Source of the DNA: an uncultured Hyphomicrobiales bacterium
GTDB taxonomy: Bacteria; Pseudomonadota; Alphaproteobacteria; Rhizobiales; Beijerinckiaceae
Direction of reading: 5' to 3'
Assembly: GCA_903903935.1 (NCBI GenBank)
Contig: CAIVAX010000195.1
Location: forward strand, 1 to 20,009
Length of the DNA: 20,009 nt
The position numbers were made by a program, and so were the translations under genes. The first letter of the stretch is position 1, and every line of letters begins with the position of its first letter. The notes beneath the pieces are model-generated. The model worked only from the letters and a program-made list of their open reading frames with translations. It was not told where the DNA came from and did no database searches. Below are positions 9,448 to 16,450 of the stretch, in pieces.

Positions 9448-9470
9448 GCGGGCGGGGTTAACCTGCCCGC
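9448..9470. other. GC-rich inverted repeat after the ThDP enzyme gene
   Basis: GCGGGC and GCCCGC flank a nearly self-complementary centre, giving a stem of about 9 bp (one G-U pair) around a GTTAA loop. It starts 12 bases past the ThDP enzyme stop. No T-run follows on the plus strand, so it is not a canonical intrinsic terminator. It could be a weak terminator, a 3'-end stabiliser or a protein-binding site. Confidence 0.45.
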
Positions 9471-9478
9471 CCATGCTC

Positions 9479-9523
9479 AGATCTGTTTGCCTTCTGCTTG
9501 TGCAGGGATACACTCACAGATCT
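9479..9523. promoter_or_regulatory. Spaced perfect inverted repeat in the nikR leader
   Basis: AGATCTGT (9479-9486) and ACAGATCT (9516-9523) are perfect reverse complements separated by 29 bases. The pair ends 15 bases before the nikR ATG. NikR proteins bind two half-sites about three helical turns apart, so the centre-to-centre spacing of 37 bases could suit an autoregulatory operator. However, the half-sites do not match the E. coli GTATGA/TCATAC type. This is a candidate only. Confidence 0.3.
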
Positions 9524-9538
9524 CGACAGGAGACATTC

Positions 9539-10003
9539 ATGCAAAGGCTCACCATCAGTCTCGATGATGCTATGGCCGAGGCTATAGATGCCTATATGGC
9601 CCGCCGCGGCTATAATAATCGCTCAGAGGCCATGCGCGATCTGGTGCGCGAAGCGCTGACCCGCAATGATACCGGCCCTGCCAGCGATCAATGCATTGCC
9701 GCTGTCTCTTATGTCTATGATTATGACGGACGTGATCTGGCTGTGCGGCTCGACCGAGCGCAGCATGAGCATCATGATCTCACCATTTCGTCCATGCGCA
9801 CACGCCTCGACCATCATCATTGTCTGGAAGTGACCATGTTGCGCGGGCGCACACAAGCCGTGCGCAAGCTTGCTGAAGCGACCATTGCTGAACGGGGTGT
9901 GCGCTTTGGCCAGATCAATCTCGTGCCCATTCGCGCCAGTGGCGGGCGCCACAAACATGGCGATCATGAACATGAGCATGATCATGACTCGCCGGTTTTA
10001 TAA
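9539..10003 (+). CDS. nikR: NikR-family ribbon-helix-helix metalloregulator with altered nickel site
   Basis: This 154-aa protein has the NikR layout. The N-terminal ribbon-helix-helix DNA-binding domain (MQRLTISLDD at 1-10, RRGYNNRSEAMRDLVR at 22-37) is followed by a C-terminal ACT-like metal-sensing domain from about 52. NikR is a homotetramer that represses nickel uptake genes when Ni(II) is bound. Aligned from memory without gaps to E. coli NikR, ligands His76 and Cys95 are kept but His87 and His89 are Arg, while residues 92-94 read HHH. The C-terminus is about 20 residues longer than in E. coli and carries six His at 138, 140, 143, 145, 147 and 149. ATG 9539 has AGGAG about 6 bases upstream; the frame continues upstream but only as read-through sequence. 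The gene is convergent with the ABC permease, 15 bases away. No nik, hup, hyp or ure gene is in the window, so its targets are unknown. Confidence 0.88.
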   Translation: MQRLTISLDDAMAEAIDAYMARRGYNNRSEAMRDLVREALTRNDTGPASDQCIAAVSYVYDYDGRDLAVRLDRAQHEHHDLTISSMRTRLDHHHCLEVTMLRGRTQAVRKLAEATIAERGVRFGQINLVPIRASGGRHKHGDHEHEHDHDSPVL

Positions 10004-10018
10004 TCACCAAGGATTGCT

Positions 10019-10819
10019 TTAGCGCGTCACTTTCCAAGGCACGATGAGCCGCTCAATCTCGGTCAGCACCAGCGTGAAGACAATGCCGAGCGCAGCAATC
10101 ACCAAAAGCCCGACATACATCGTCTCGACCGAGAGAATTTCCCACGCATTCCACATCATATAGCCAAGGCCTGATTTGGCGCCGACCATTTCGGCCAGCG
10201 AAATCAGAATCAGCCCCATGCCAACACCCAGTTTAATGCCCGTCATGATCAAGGGCAGCGCGCCGGGAAAGGCAACTGTGCGAAACACCTGCCAGCCGCG
10301 CGCACCAAAATTGCGGCTCACATCAAAATAGATGGCGTTGATCTCCAAAACACCCGCAACCGTATTGATCAATATCGGATAGAAAATGCCGACCGCGACC
10401 ATCACAATTTTGGACGCCTCACCCAGTCCAAAGATCAGCAGAATGAGCGGCAATATGGCGCTTTTGGGAATGGGATAGGTTGCCGAGACAATCGGATCCA
10501 GCACAGCGCGAAAGGTGCGGTTCAATCCCATCGCAATACCAAGCAAAAGGGCGGGAATGCCGCCAAACAAAAAGCCCCAGAACAAGCGCTGCATAGAGGC
10601 CGACAAATGCCGCCAGAGCGCACCCGACTCAATCAATTTGAGCAGAGTGTTAAAAATCTTGGAGGGAGCTGGGAAGAAGCGCACATCAATCCAGCCCATT
10701 TGCGCCGCAATTTCCCATGCCAACAACATCAACAAGGGTGAGATGATATTGAGAATGAGTTCGCGCTTGCCCTTAAGCAGCTTGAACAGCGCAGAGGAGG
10801 ACGGGCTGGCCACAGACAT
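10019..10819 (-). CDS. ABC transporter permease, nitrate/sulfonate/taurine (SsuC/TauC) type
   Basis: This 266-aa inner-membrane permease has about six hydrophobic segments (for example ISPLLMLLAWEIAAQMGW, LFWGFLFGGIPALLLGIAMG). The cytoplasmic EAA-type loop lies around NFGARGWQVFRTVAFPGALPLI, which docks with the ATPase. The family (SsuC, TauC, NrtB) imports small organic anions or thiamine and riboflavin precursors with a soluble binding protein; which substrate applies here cannot be read from sequence. Its ATG at 10819 shares one base with the TAA stop of the ATPase gene (TAATG), indicating translational coupling in the binding protein-ATPase-permease operon. Its end faces nikR with only 15 bases between the two stops. 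Confidence 0.92.
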   Translation of the reverse strand: MSVASPSSSALFKLLKGKRELILNIISPLLMLLAWEIAAQMGWIDVRFFPAPSKIFNTLLKLIESGALWRHLSASMQRLFWGFLFGGIPALLLGIAMGLNRTFRAVLDPIVSATYPIPKSAILPLILLIFGLGEASKIVMVAVGIFYPILINTVAGVLEINAIYFDVSRNFGARGWQVFRTVAFPGALPLIMTGIKLGVGMGLILISLAEMVGAKSGLGYMMWNAWEILSVETMYVGLLVIAALGIVFTLVLTEIERLIVPWKVTR

Positions 10820-11661
10820 TAGGATGCGCTCGCTTCATCAAGAGCGCGGGCGCGATCGACTTCATCACGCAAATGGCCCCAGATGTGATAGACAAATTCA
10901 CCATATTCAGGCCGTGCCCGAAGTTCCAACACACTGCGCGGACGCGCAAAGGGCACATCAACTATGCTCTTGGCACGGCCAGGATGGGCGCTCATCACCA
11001 ATATGCGATCACCCAGAGTGACAGCCTCATCCACCGAATGGGTGATAAACATCACAGTCTTGCGGGTCTCTTCCCAGATCTTCAGCAATTCTTCCTGCAA
11101 CAAAAGTTTGTTTTGTTCATCCAGCGCTGAGAATGGCTCATCCATCAGCAAAATATCGGGATCATTGGCAAAGGCGCGTGCAATCGAAACGCGTTGACGC
11201 ATGCCGCCCGAGAGTTGATGGGGATATGAATCGCGAAATTTTCTCAGGCCCGTGCGCGCTAGATAATGCCCGACAATCTCATTGATCTCCGCCACAGGAC
11301 GCCGCCGCATCCGCAAGCCATAAGCCGCATTGTCAAACACGCTCATCCAGGGAAACAGAGAATCGCCCTGAAACACCATGGAATTGCCCGGCCGTTGCGA
11401 GGTCTTGGGCTGGTTGATGATCAACTCGCCGCTGCTCTGGCTTTCCAACCCAGCAAGAATGCGCAGCAATGTTGTCTTGCCACAGCCCGAGGGCCCCACA
11501 ATCATGAAGAAGCACCCTTGAGGAATCTCAAGGCTGAGTTGATCAATCGCGACAAACGGGCCTTTGCGCGTCTCAAACACTTTTGACAATTCGCTCATGC
11601 GAATTTTGATGTCGTCTGCGCCTGCGCCTGTGGCAGCGATGGGCTGCTGTGCCATGTTCAT
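10819..11661 (-). CDS. ABC transporter ATP-binding protein, SsuB/TauB type
   Basis: This 280-aa nucleotide-binding subunit has every expected motif: Walker A GPSGCGKTT (56-64), Q-loop near VFQGD (97-100), signature LSGGMRQ (150-156), Walker B ILLMDEP (170-176), D-loop SALD (178-181) and the switch His at 208 (FITHS). It energises uptake through the adjacent permease and belongs to the nitrate/sulfonate/taurine subfamily. ATG 11661 follows AGGG by 6 bases; a second ATG two codons on is an alternative. The binding-protein gene ends 47 bases upstream on the same strand, and the permease gene overlaps its stop by one base. Confidence 0.94.
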   Translation of the reverse strand: MNMAQQPIAATGAGADDIKIRMSELSKVFETRKGPFVAIDQLSLEIPQGCFFMIVGPSGCGKTTLLRILAGLESQSSGELIINQPKTSQRPGNSMVFQGDSLFPWMSVFDNAAYGLRMRRRPVAEINEIVGHYLARTGLRKFRDSYPHQLSGGMRQRVSIARAFANDPDILLMDEPFSALDEQNKLLLQEELLKIWEETRKTVMFITHSVDEAVTLGDRILVMSAHPGRAKSIVDVPFARPRSVLELRARPEYGEFVYHIWGHLRDEVDRARALDEASAS

Positions 11662-11708
11662 ATCTTACCCTGCAATTCCTTTGATCGGCCCATTCATCGG
11701 GCTGTCAT

Positions 11709-12764
11709 TTATTTTGCCGCCATGGGTTTATAGGGGCCAAGTTCTTTGACAACAGCCTCGGCAAAGGAATTATCAACGACCTGATCAATCGTCACCTTGC
11801 CTTCAATATCACCTGTCGTTTTGAAGAAGTCGAGATCAATGCCCAAAGTTGGCACATTGACAAAGCCATCGGGATTGCAGCCATGCGCAGTGATGGTGCG
11901 ATAGACAGCAGGATCCTTGATATTGGTATATTCGGTGAGAATGGCGATCACTTCATCAGCCTTGGGGCCAGCAAGCTTGCCATCCTTGAGGGCATCATTG
12001 TAATCGCGCAGGGCTTTAATATAAGCGCGCATGAAGCGCTTGCCTGCTTCAGGATTCTTTTTCAGAAACGAGCCTGAATAGAGAATCACCGCCACTTGAT
12101 GATCAGGATAGATCAGATCATCGCCCATAAAGCGCACGGCCGCCCCGCGTGTTTCGGCCTCAGTGGCATTGGGCTCTGTGGTGAAAGCAGCATCAATCGC
12201 TTTATTTTGCAAAGCCAAAACTTGCTGGGGAAAGGCCAGATAGACTTTCTCAACATCCTCAAATTTAATACCGTCTTTTTTCGCGGCTTCATTCAAGGTT
12301 GTTGAAGATCCACTGCCCGGCGCGCTAATGGCAACTTTCAACCCTTTGAGATCGGCCAGCGATTTAAAGCGGCCTGAGTCAATCAGGTCTTTGCGCACCA
12401 TGAGCGGCTGAAAGCCATGGCCCTTGGGCGTCGAGCCCTTGTCGGCGACAATCTTAATATCAATGCCGCGGGCAATGGCATTATAAAGGCCAGCAGAAGG
12501 CCCCCCGCCACCAATATCGAGTTGGCCAGCGCCCAAGGGCGCCACCATTTTAGCTGCCGTGTCGAAATTGGTCATCTTCACTTCAAGCCCTTCGGCTTTG
12601 AAATAGCCCTTTTTATCGGCGATGAAAAAACCAACATCTGTGGCCGCGCCACTAATGCCAACTTCAAGTTTCATGGCATCGGCGGCATGCGCGCTATGGG
12701 CCGCGCCCAATAGAGATGACCCGATAATGGCGCTCACGGCCAGGCTGAAAATATGATGACGCAT
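11709..12764 (-). CDS. ABC transporter substrate-binding protein, NMT1/THI5-like (SsuA/TauA type)
   Basis: This 351-aa periplasmic binding protein is the first gene of a three-gene importer operon. The signal peptide is clear: MRHH, a hydrophobic core IFSLAVSAIIGSSLLGAA, and probable cleavage after SAHA. The mature part has typical NMT1/SsuA features: VGISGAATDVGFFIADKKGYFKAEGLEV at the start of lobe 1, GGGGPSAGLYNAIARG, and SAPGSGSSTTLNEAAKKDG. Such proteins bind sulfonates, nitrate, taurine, aromatic acids or thiamine-pyrimidine precursors; nothing here identifies the ligand. I chose ATG 12764 because GGGGAGAG precedes it and it gives the signal peptide directly; the frame extends to 12878 without further support. 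hslO ends 126 bases upstream on the same strand. The leader contains TTGACA but no good -10, and I see no THI-box or other riboswitch. Confidence 0.92.
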   Translation of the reverse strand: MRHHIFSLAVSAIIGSSLLGAAHSAHAADAMKLEVGISGAATDVGFFIADKKGYFKAEGLEVKMTNFDTAAKMVAPLGAGQLDIGGGGPSAGLYNAIARGIDIKIVADKGSTPKGHGFQPLMVRKDLIDSGRFKSLADLKGLKVAISAPGSGSSTTLNEAAKKDGIKFEDVEKVYLAFPQQVLALQNKAIDAAFTTEPNATEAETRGAAVRFMGDDLIYPDHQVAVILYSGSFLKKNPEAGKRFMRAYIKALRDYNDALKDGKLAGPKADEVIAILTEYTNIKDPAVYRTITAHGCNPDGFVNVPTLGIDLDFFKTTGDIEGKVTIDQVVDNSFAEAVVKELGPYKPMAAK

Positions 12765-12890
12765 GTCTCTCCCCTTGGCTGATCGGGCCGGACTCTTTGG
12801 TCCTAACCTCGTTGATCTGCAAACCTTGGCGAAAGCCCGGCAACTGTCAATCGCAAATGCGCTGAAGGTCAGGGTCAAGGGGTTAAACGC

Positions 12891-13898
12891 TTAAGCCCCG
12901 TCAAAGTCTAATGGGTCAAACTCCAAAGGGTCAAAGTCCCGATGCACGGAGCAGAATTCACACGTCACGCCAATGCGGCCATTCTCGCCAATCATATCGC
13001 GCCGCTCCTCGCGCGAGAAACTGCGCAGCAGGCCCTCCATGCGCTCTTGTGAGCAGCGGCATTGATGCCGCACGCTTTGGGCGTCAAAAACACTCACCCC
13101 GCTTTGATGAAACAGCCGATAGAGCAAGCGCTCACTCGATAAGAGCGGATCGATCAATTCATGATCTTCAACGGTTGCCATCAAGGCTTGCGCTTCAAGC
13201 CAAGCCTCATCCTCTTGAAAGACATCCTGCTGCCCGCTTGCGCCTGCTGGCGCATCCCCGGGGTGCAAGTCAGCCTGTTTTTGTCGCTCAATCGAATGGG
13301 GCAGAAACTGCACCATCAGGCCCCCAGCGCGCCAATCATGGCCAGAGCCAGAGAGGTTCTCGCCAACAGCGAGGCGGATCATGGTGGGAATTTGCTCAGA
13401 TTGCCGGAAATATTGATGCGCCGCCTCTTCCAATCCCTGCCCATCGAGAGAGACAACGCCTTGATAGCGTGAGGATTCTAGTCCTGTCTCAATTGTCATG
13501 GCCAGATGGCCCTTGCCCAGCAAAGCAGCCGGGCTCATGCGTCCCGCATCCACGGCATCTTGCAAACGCGTCTCGTCAAAACGGGCGACCGCGCGCAGTT
13601 TATCGGGCGCTTCAAAATCAACAACCAGCATAGAGACAACGCCATCACTGCGGGTCTGCAATTGGAAACGGCCTTGCGATTTGAGCGCTGATCCCAGCAA
13701 CACAGTCAATGCTGCTGCCTCGCCCACCAGACGCGCAACGGGGGCAGGATAATTATGTTGCGAGAGAATGATATCAAGCGAGGGGCCAAGGCGCACCGCC
13801 CGGCCACGCAGATCAAGCGCGCTCACTGCAAAAGGCAGGACATGATCATCCTGGCCAATGTCGGAGACCGGACGCTCAGCCGGACCCTGCTCACTCAT
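12891..13898 (-). CDS. hslO: Hsp33 redox-regulated molecular chaperone
   Basis: Hsp33 is a cytosolic holdase switched on by oxidative unfolding. The 335-aa protein has the N-terminal chaperone domain (with [20 protein letters not shown], the 'YF.QSEQ.PT' family signature) and the C-terminal zinc-binding redox switch C280-x-C282 ... C313-x2-C316, with all four cysteines present. It is longer than E. coli Hsp33 (about 290 aa), partly because of an insert near residues 210-235 and an acidic tail [18 protein letters not shown] 13898 overlaps the argF stop as ATGA, and GGAGG lies 10 bases upstream within argF; a TTG at 13922 in the same frame is less likely. Placement after argD-argF is common in alphaproteobacteria. 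Confidence 0.95.
   Translation of the reverse strand: MSEQGPAERPVSDIGQDDHVLPFAVSALDLRGRAVRLGPSLDIILSQHNYPAPVARLVGEAAALTVLLGSALKSQGRFQLQTRSDGVVSMLVVDFEAPDKLRAVARFDETRLQDAVDAGRMSPAALLGKGHLAMTIETGLESSRYQGVVSLDGQGLEEAAHQYFRQSEQIPTMIRLAVGENLSGSGHDWRAGGLMVQFLPHSIERQKQADLHPGDAPAGASGQQDVFQEDEAWLEAQALMATVEDHELIDPLLSSERLLYRLFHQSGVSVFDAQSVRHQCRCSQERMEGLLRSFSREERRDMIGENGRIGVTCEFCSVHRDFDPLEFDPLDFDGA
12894..12938 (-). repeat. 15-nt in-frame tandem repeat at the 3' end of hslO
   Basis: The last 15 codons encode [15 protein letters not shown], about 2.6 copies of a 15-base unit (GAC/G TTT GAC CC...). The repeat gives Hsp33 an acidic, phenylalanine-rich tail after the zinc site. It is probably a product of local slippage; effect on function unknown. 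Confidence 0.7.
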
Positions 13899-14842
13899 GC
13901 GCTTTGCGCCTCCAAGCACCAAGCCAGAATGCCTTTCTGGATATGCAGACGATTTTCCGCTTCGTCGAACACAACCGATTGCGGCCCATCAATCACCTCA
14001 TCAGTGACTTCCTCACCTCTATGGGCGGGCAGGCAATGCATGAAAATGGCATCCTTATGCGCGGCTGACATCAACTTGCTATTCACTTGATAGGGCGCGA
14101 GCAAATTATGCCGATGACGGGATTCTTCTTCATCACCCATCGAGACCCAGCAATCTGAAATTACCGCTTCTGCACCAGAGACGGCGGCAAAAGGATCATG
14201 CGTCAGATTGACCTTGGCGCCTGACTGAGCAATCCAATCCAAAATAGGTTTAGAGGGCGCCAGATCGGGCGGTGTTGCCACATTGATCGTAAAGTCAAAG
14301 CGCTCGGCTGCATGAATCCAGCTGGCCAAAACATTATTGGAATCACCCGTCCAAGCAACCGTGCGGCCATGAATGGGCCCGCGATGCTCTTCAAAGGTCA
14401 GCACATCGGCCATTACCTGACAGGGATGGGTTTTCTTGGTCAGGCCATTGATCACAGGTATGCTGGCATGCGCCGCCAATTCGCGCAAATCTTCATGATC
14501 AAGAATGCGGATCATAATGGCATCGACATAACGCGAGAGCACACGCGCTGTATCGGCTATTGTCTCGCCGCGGCCCAATTGCATTTCAGCACCTGTGAGC
14601 ATGATGGTCTCACCGCCCAATTCCCGCATGCCCACATCAAAGGACACACGCGTGCGTGTGGAGGGGCGATCAAAGATCATCGCCAGAGTTTTGCCAATCA
14701 AAGGCCGAGAGGCGGCAAGATGCCCCTTGCGACGCTGATCTTTGATCGCTTTCGCGCCGGTGAGAATTGTGCGCAAATGCGCTGTCGAAACCTCGGTGAG
14801 ATCGAGAAAATGCTTGGGCGCGAGGGGCTTTGCGGAGGTCAT
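13895..14842 (-). CDS. argF: Ornithine carbamoyltransferase
   Basis: ArgF joins carbamoyl phosphate to ornithine to make citrulline, the sixth step of arginine synthesis, in the cytosol. The 315-aa length is typical. The carbamoyl-phosphate loop STRTR (61-65), the HPCQ motif (139-142) and the ornithine-binding HCLP (269-272) are all intact, as is the SMG segment at [12 protein letters not shown] 14842 overlaps the argD stop as ATGA, and AGGA lies 7 bases upstream; its own TGA overlaps the hslO start in the same way. The three genes therefore form one translationally coupled operon. A catabolic arcB role is unlikely, because the neighbour is argD and no arcA or arcC is present. Confidence 0.97.
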   Translation of the reverse strand: MTSAKPLAPKHFLDLTEVSTAHLRTILTGAKAIKDQRRKGHLAASRPLIGKTLAMIFDRPSTRTRVSFDVGMRELGGETIMLTGAEMQLGRGETIADTARVLSRYVDAIMIRILDHEDLRELAAHASIPVINGLTKKTHPCQVMADVLTFEEHRGPIHGRTVAWTGDSNNVLASWIHAAERFDFTINVATPPDLAPSKPILDWIAQSGAKVNLTHDPFAAVSGAEAVISDCWVSMGDEEESRHRHNLLAPYQVNSKLMSAAHKDAIFMHCLPAHRGEEVTDEVIDGPQSVVFDEAENRLHIQKGILAWCLEAQSA

Positions 14843-16047
14843 GCCTGTGTCCTTTCGGCATGGGTTATTGTTTTGGACGCTGCAATGCAGGCCTTTTCAA
14901 AGCGGGGCAGAGCCTCTGCCACTTCGCTCTCACCAATGATGAGCGGCGGCAACAGGCGCACGACATTCTCGCCTGCAGGAATGACCAGCAGACCCTCTTG
15001 GCGCACTAAAGCGGCAAAATCAGCTGCCGGCATTTTATCGTTGATGCGCAGGCCCATCATTAAGCCTTCACCGCGAATTTCGGTAATCACATCGGAATGC
15101 GAATCCTTCAATGCGGCAAGCTTTTGTTTCAGCATCAAGCCTGTTTGCGCCACATGCTCAATAAAGCCCGGCGCCAGCACAATATCGAGCACAGCATTGC
15201 CAATGGCCATCGCCAAAGGATTGCCGCCAAAGGTCGTGCCATGCGTGCCATAGGTCATGCCTTTGGAGGCCTCGGTCGTCGCCAGACAAGCGCCCAAAGG
15301 AAAGCCACCGCCAATGCCTTTGGCGATTGACATAATATCTGGCTGAACACCGCTCAGCTCATAGGCAAATAATTTGCCTGTGCGCCCAACGCCCGTCTGC
15401 ACTTCGTCAAAGATCAATGTGAGATGGTGCTGATCACACAGCTCGCGCAAAGCACGCAGAAAGCCCGGTGAGGGGCTCTTGATCCCGCCCTCGCCCTGAA
15501 TGGGTTCAATCAAGATTGCGCCCGTCTGTGGTCCAATCGCTGCTTTGACAGCCTCAAGATCATTGAAGGGCACAAGATCAAAGCCTTCAACGGGCGGGCC
15601 AAAGCCATCAAGATATTTCTTATTACCGCCAGCTGCGATGGTTGCCAAAGTGCGCCCATGAAAGGCGCCTTCAAACGTAATGATACGAAAGCGCTCGGGC
15701 CGACCACAGGCGGATTGATATTTGCGCGCCATTTTGATCGCGCATTCCAATGCCTCAGCACCGGAATTGGTGAAGAAGACAACATCCGCAAAGCTATTGT
15801 CCACCAAGCGTTGCGCGAGCCGCTCGCCTTCGGGAATGCGAAAGAGATTGGATGTGTGCCAGATCTTTTGACCCTGCGCATGCAGAGCTTCAATCAAATG
15901 GGGATGCGCATAGCCAAGGCTAGCCACAGCAATGCCGCCACCAAAATCAAGAAATCGTTTGCCGCCCGAGGCCTCCAGCCAAGCGCCCTCGCCCTTTTCA
16001 AAGGCAAGCTCAATGCGGGAATAGGTGGGAAGCAACGGCGAAGTCAC
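14839..16047 (-). CDS. argD: Acetylornithine aminotransferase
   Basis: ArgD is a PLP-dependent class III aminotransferase that makes N-acetylornithine from N-acetylglutamate semialdehyde; many also serve as succinyldiaminopimelate aminotransferase in lysine synthesis. In this 402-aa protein the PLP-phosphate segment NSGAEA is at 94-99, the ring-contact Asp at 214 (IFDEVQTG) and the Schiff-base lysine at 243 (SIAKGIGGG). I chose the GTG at 16047 because CAGGAG lies 7 bases upstream and the protein then begins [10 protein letters not shown], which matches the family. An in-frame GTG at 16125 would add 26 unlikely residues across a hairpin. The gene is first in the argD-argF-hslO operon and is divergent from gcrA. 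Confidence 0.96.
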   Translation of the reverse strand: MTSPLLPTYSRIELAFEKGEGAWLEASGGKRFLDFGGGIAVASLGYAHPHLIEALHAQGQKIWHTSNLFRIPEGERLAQRLVDNSFADVVFFTNSGAEALECAIKMARKYQSACGRPERFRIITFEGAFHGRTLATIAAGGNKKYLDGFGPPVEGFDLVPFNDLEAVKAAIGPQTGAILIEPIQGEGGIKSPSPGFLRALRELCDQHHLTLIFDEVQTGVGRTGKLFAYELSGVQPDIMSIAKGIGGGFPLGACLATTEASKGMTYGTHGTTFGGNPLAMAIGNAVLDIVLAPGFIEHVAQTGLMLKQKLAALKDSHSDVITEIRGEGLMMGLRINDKMPAADFAALVRQEGLLVIPAGENVVRLLPPLIIGESEVAEALPRFEKACIAASKTITHAERTQA

Positions 16048-16103
16048 GGCTGGCTCCTGAGTTGATGGCTTGGCCGACCAAAGGCAGGCCTGAAAATCAA
16101 AGC

Positions 16104-16133
16104 GCCGCCCAAGGGGCGGCTGCACTCTTTATA
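16104..16133 (-). promoter_or_regulatory. Candidate argD promoter -10 with hairpin in the leader
   Basis: On the minus strand a TATAAA hexamer (16133-16128) is followed 7 bases later by a perfect 7-bp stem GCCGCCC / GGGCGGC with a 3-base loop (16120-16104), then GCTTTGATTTT. If the hexamer is a -10, the hairpin would sit at the very 5' end of the argD mRNA, about 57 bases before the GTG start. The -35 match is poor. A 5'-end stabiliser or attenuator-like element are both possible readings. Confidence 0.35.
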
Positions 16134-16289
16134 GACTATCTAGTTTAAGTTTTATTGTATGACAGGTCAACGAAACTCATGGTTTTGAGAAGACCAGCGG
16201 CGTCAACAGATAGTCTTGGCTCAAGTGGATGTGTACACACATCTTTGTCCACATGGATGATGTGGGGAAAACGCCAGTGTTGCATTTCC

Positions 16290-16424
16290 GACTCTTGCGC
16301 CCGAATCAACCAGTAGTGTAGCGTCCTGCCTGTCGACTACGACATCTCGTGCGGCAGATTAGTCCAAAACCATCATGAGTCACACGCCACTGGCCCGGCC
16401 AGTCTGGCGCGGGGCGCGGGATTC
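16290..16424. promoter_or_regulatory. Cluster of four GANTC (CcrM-type) methylation sites upstream of gcrA
   Basis: GACTC (16290-16294), GAATC (16303-16307), GAGTC (16377-16381) and GATTC (16420-16424) lie within 135 bases ending 26 bases before the gcrA ATG. GANTC is the target of the alphaproteobacterial cell-cycle methylase CcrM, and GcrA is known to act at methylated GANTC promoters. A random sequence would hold about one such site per 256 bases. The sites are seen directly; regulation is inferred. Confidence 0.6.
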
Positions 16425-16450
16425 TGGCTAGTCCATTCTGGAGGGACCGA

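Larger units (their letters stand above)
16048..16450. other. 403-base divergent intergenic region between argD and gcrA
   Basis: I see no coding frame or RNA gene here. The argD side holds a GC hairpin (16104-16120), a minus-strand TATAAA (16128-16133) and an AT-rich tract at about 16128-16160. The middle holds a 10-bp palindrome TGTGTACACA (16230-16239) and a DnaA-box-like TTGTCCACA (16245-16253, one mismatch to TTATCCACA). The gcrA side holds four GANTC sites (16290, 16303, 16377, 16420) and the gcrA Shine-Dalgarno GGAGGG at 16440-16445. It probably contains both divergent promoters. Confidence 0.7.

Noticed and set aside
9152..9538. In-frame upstream extension of nikR (to 9152)
   Set aside because: It overlaps the ThDP enzyme in another frame, and a clear AGGAG and the family N-terminus MQRLTISLDD place the start at 9539.
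12765..12890. Possible TPP riboswitch in front of the NMT1/THI5-like binding protein
   Set aside because: Family members can import thiamine precursors, and a ThDP enzyme is nearby, so I looked for the CTGAGA and other THI-box elements on the minus strand; they are absent.
12911..13633. 240-aa plus-strand frame
   Set aside because: Antisense shadow of hslO, with the Arg/Ser/Pro-rich composition typical of reverse frames.
14312..15253. 313-aa plus-strand frame
   Set aside because: Antisense to argF and argD, both with intact catalytic motifs; the long frame reflects codon bias on the opposite strand.
16158..16180. GTATGA...TCAT resembling a NikR operator upstream of argD
   Set aside because: The right half lacks the final AC, the spacing is wrong, and argD is an unlikely target; probably chance.
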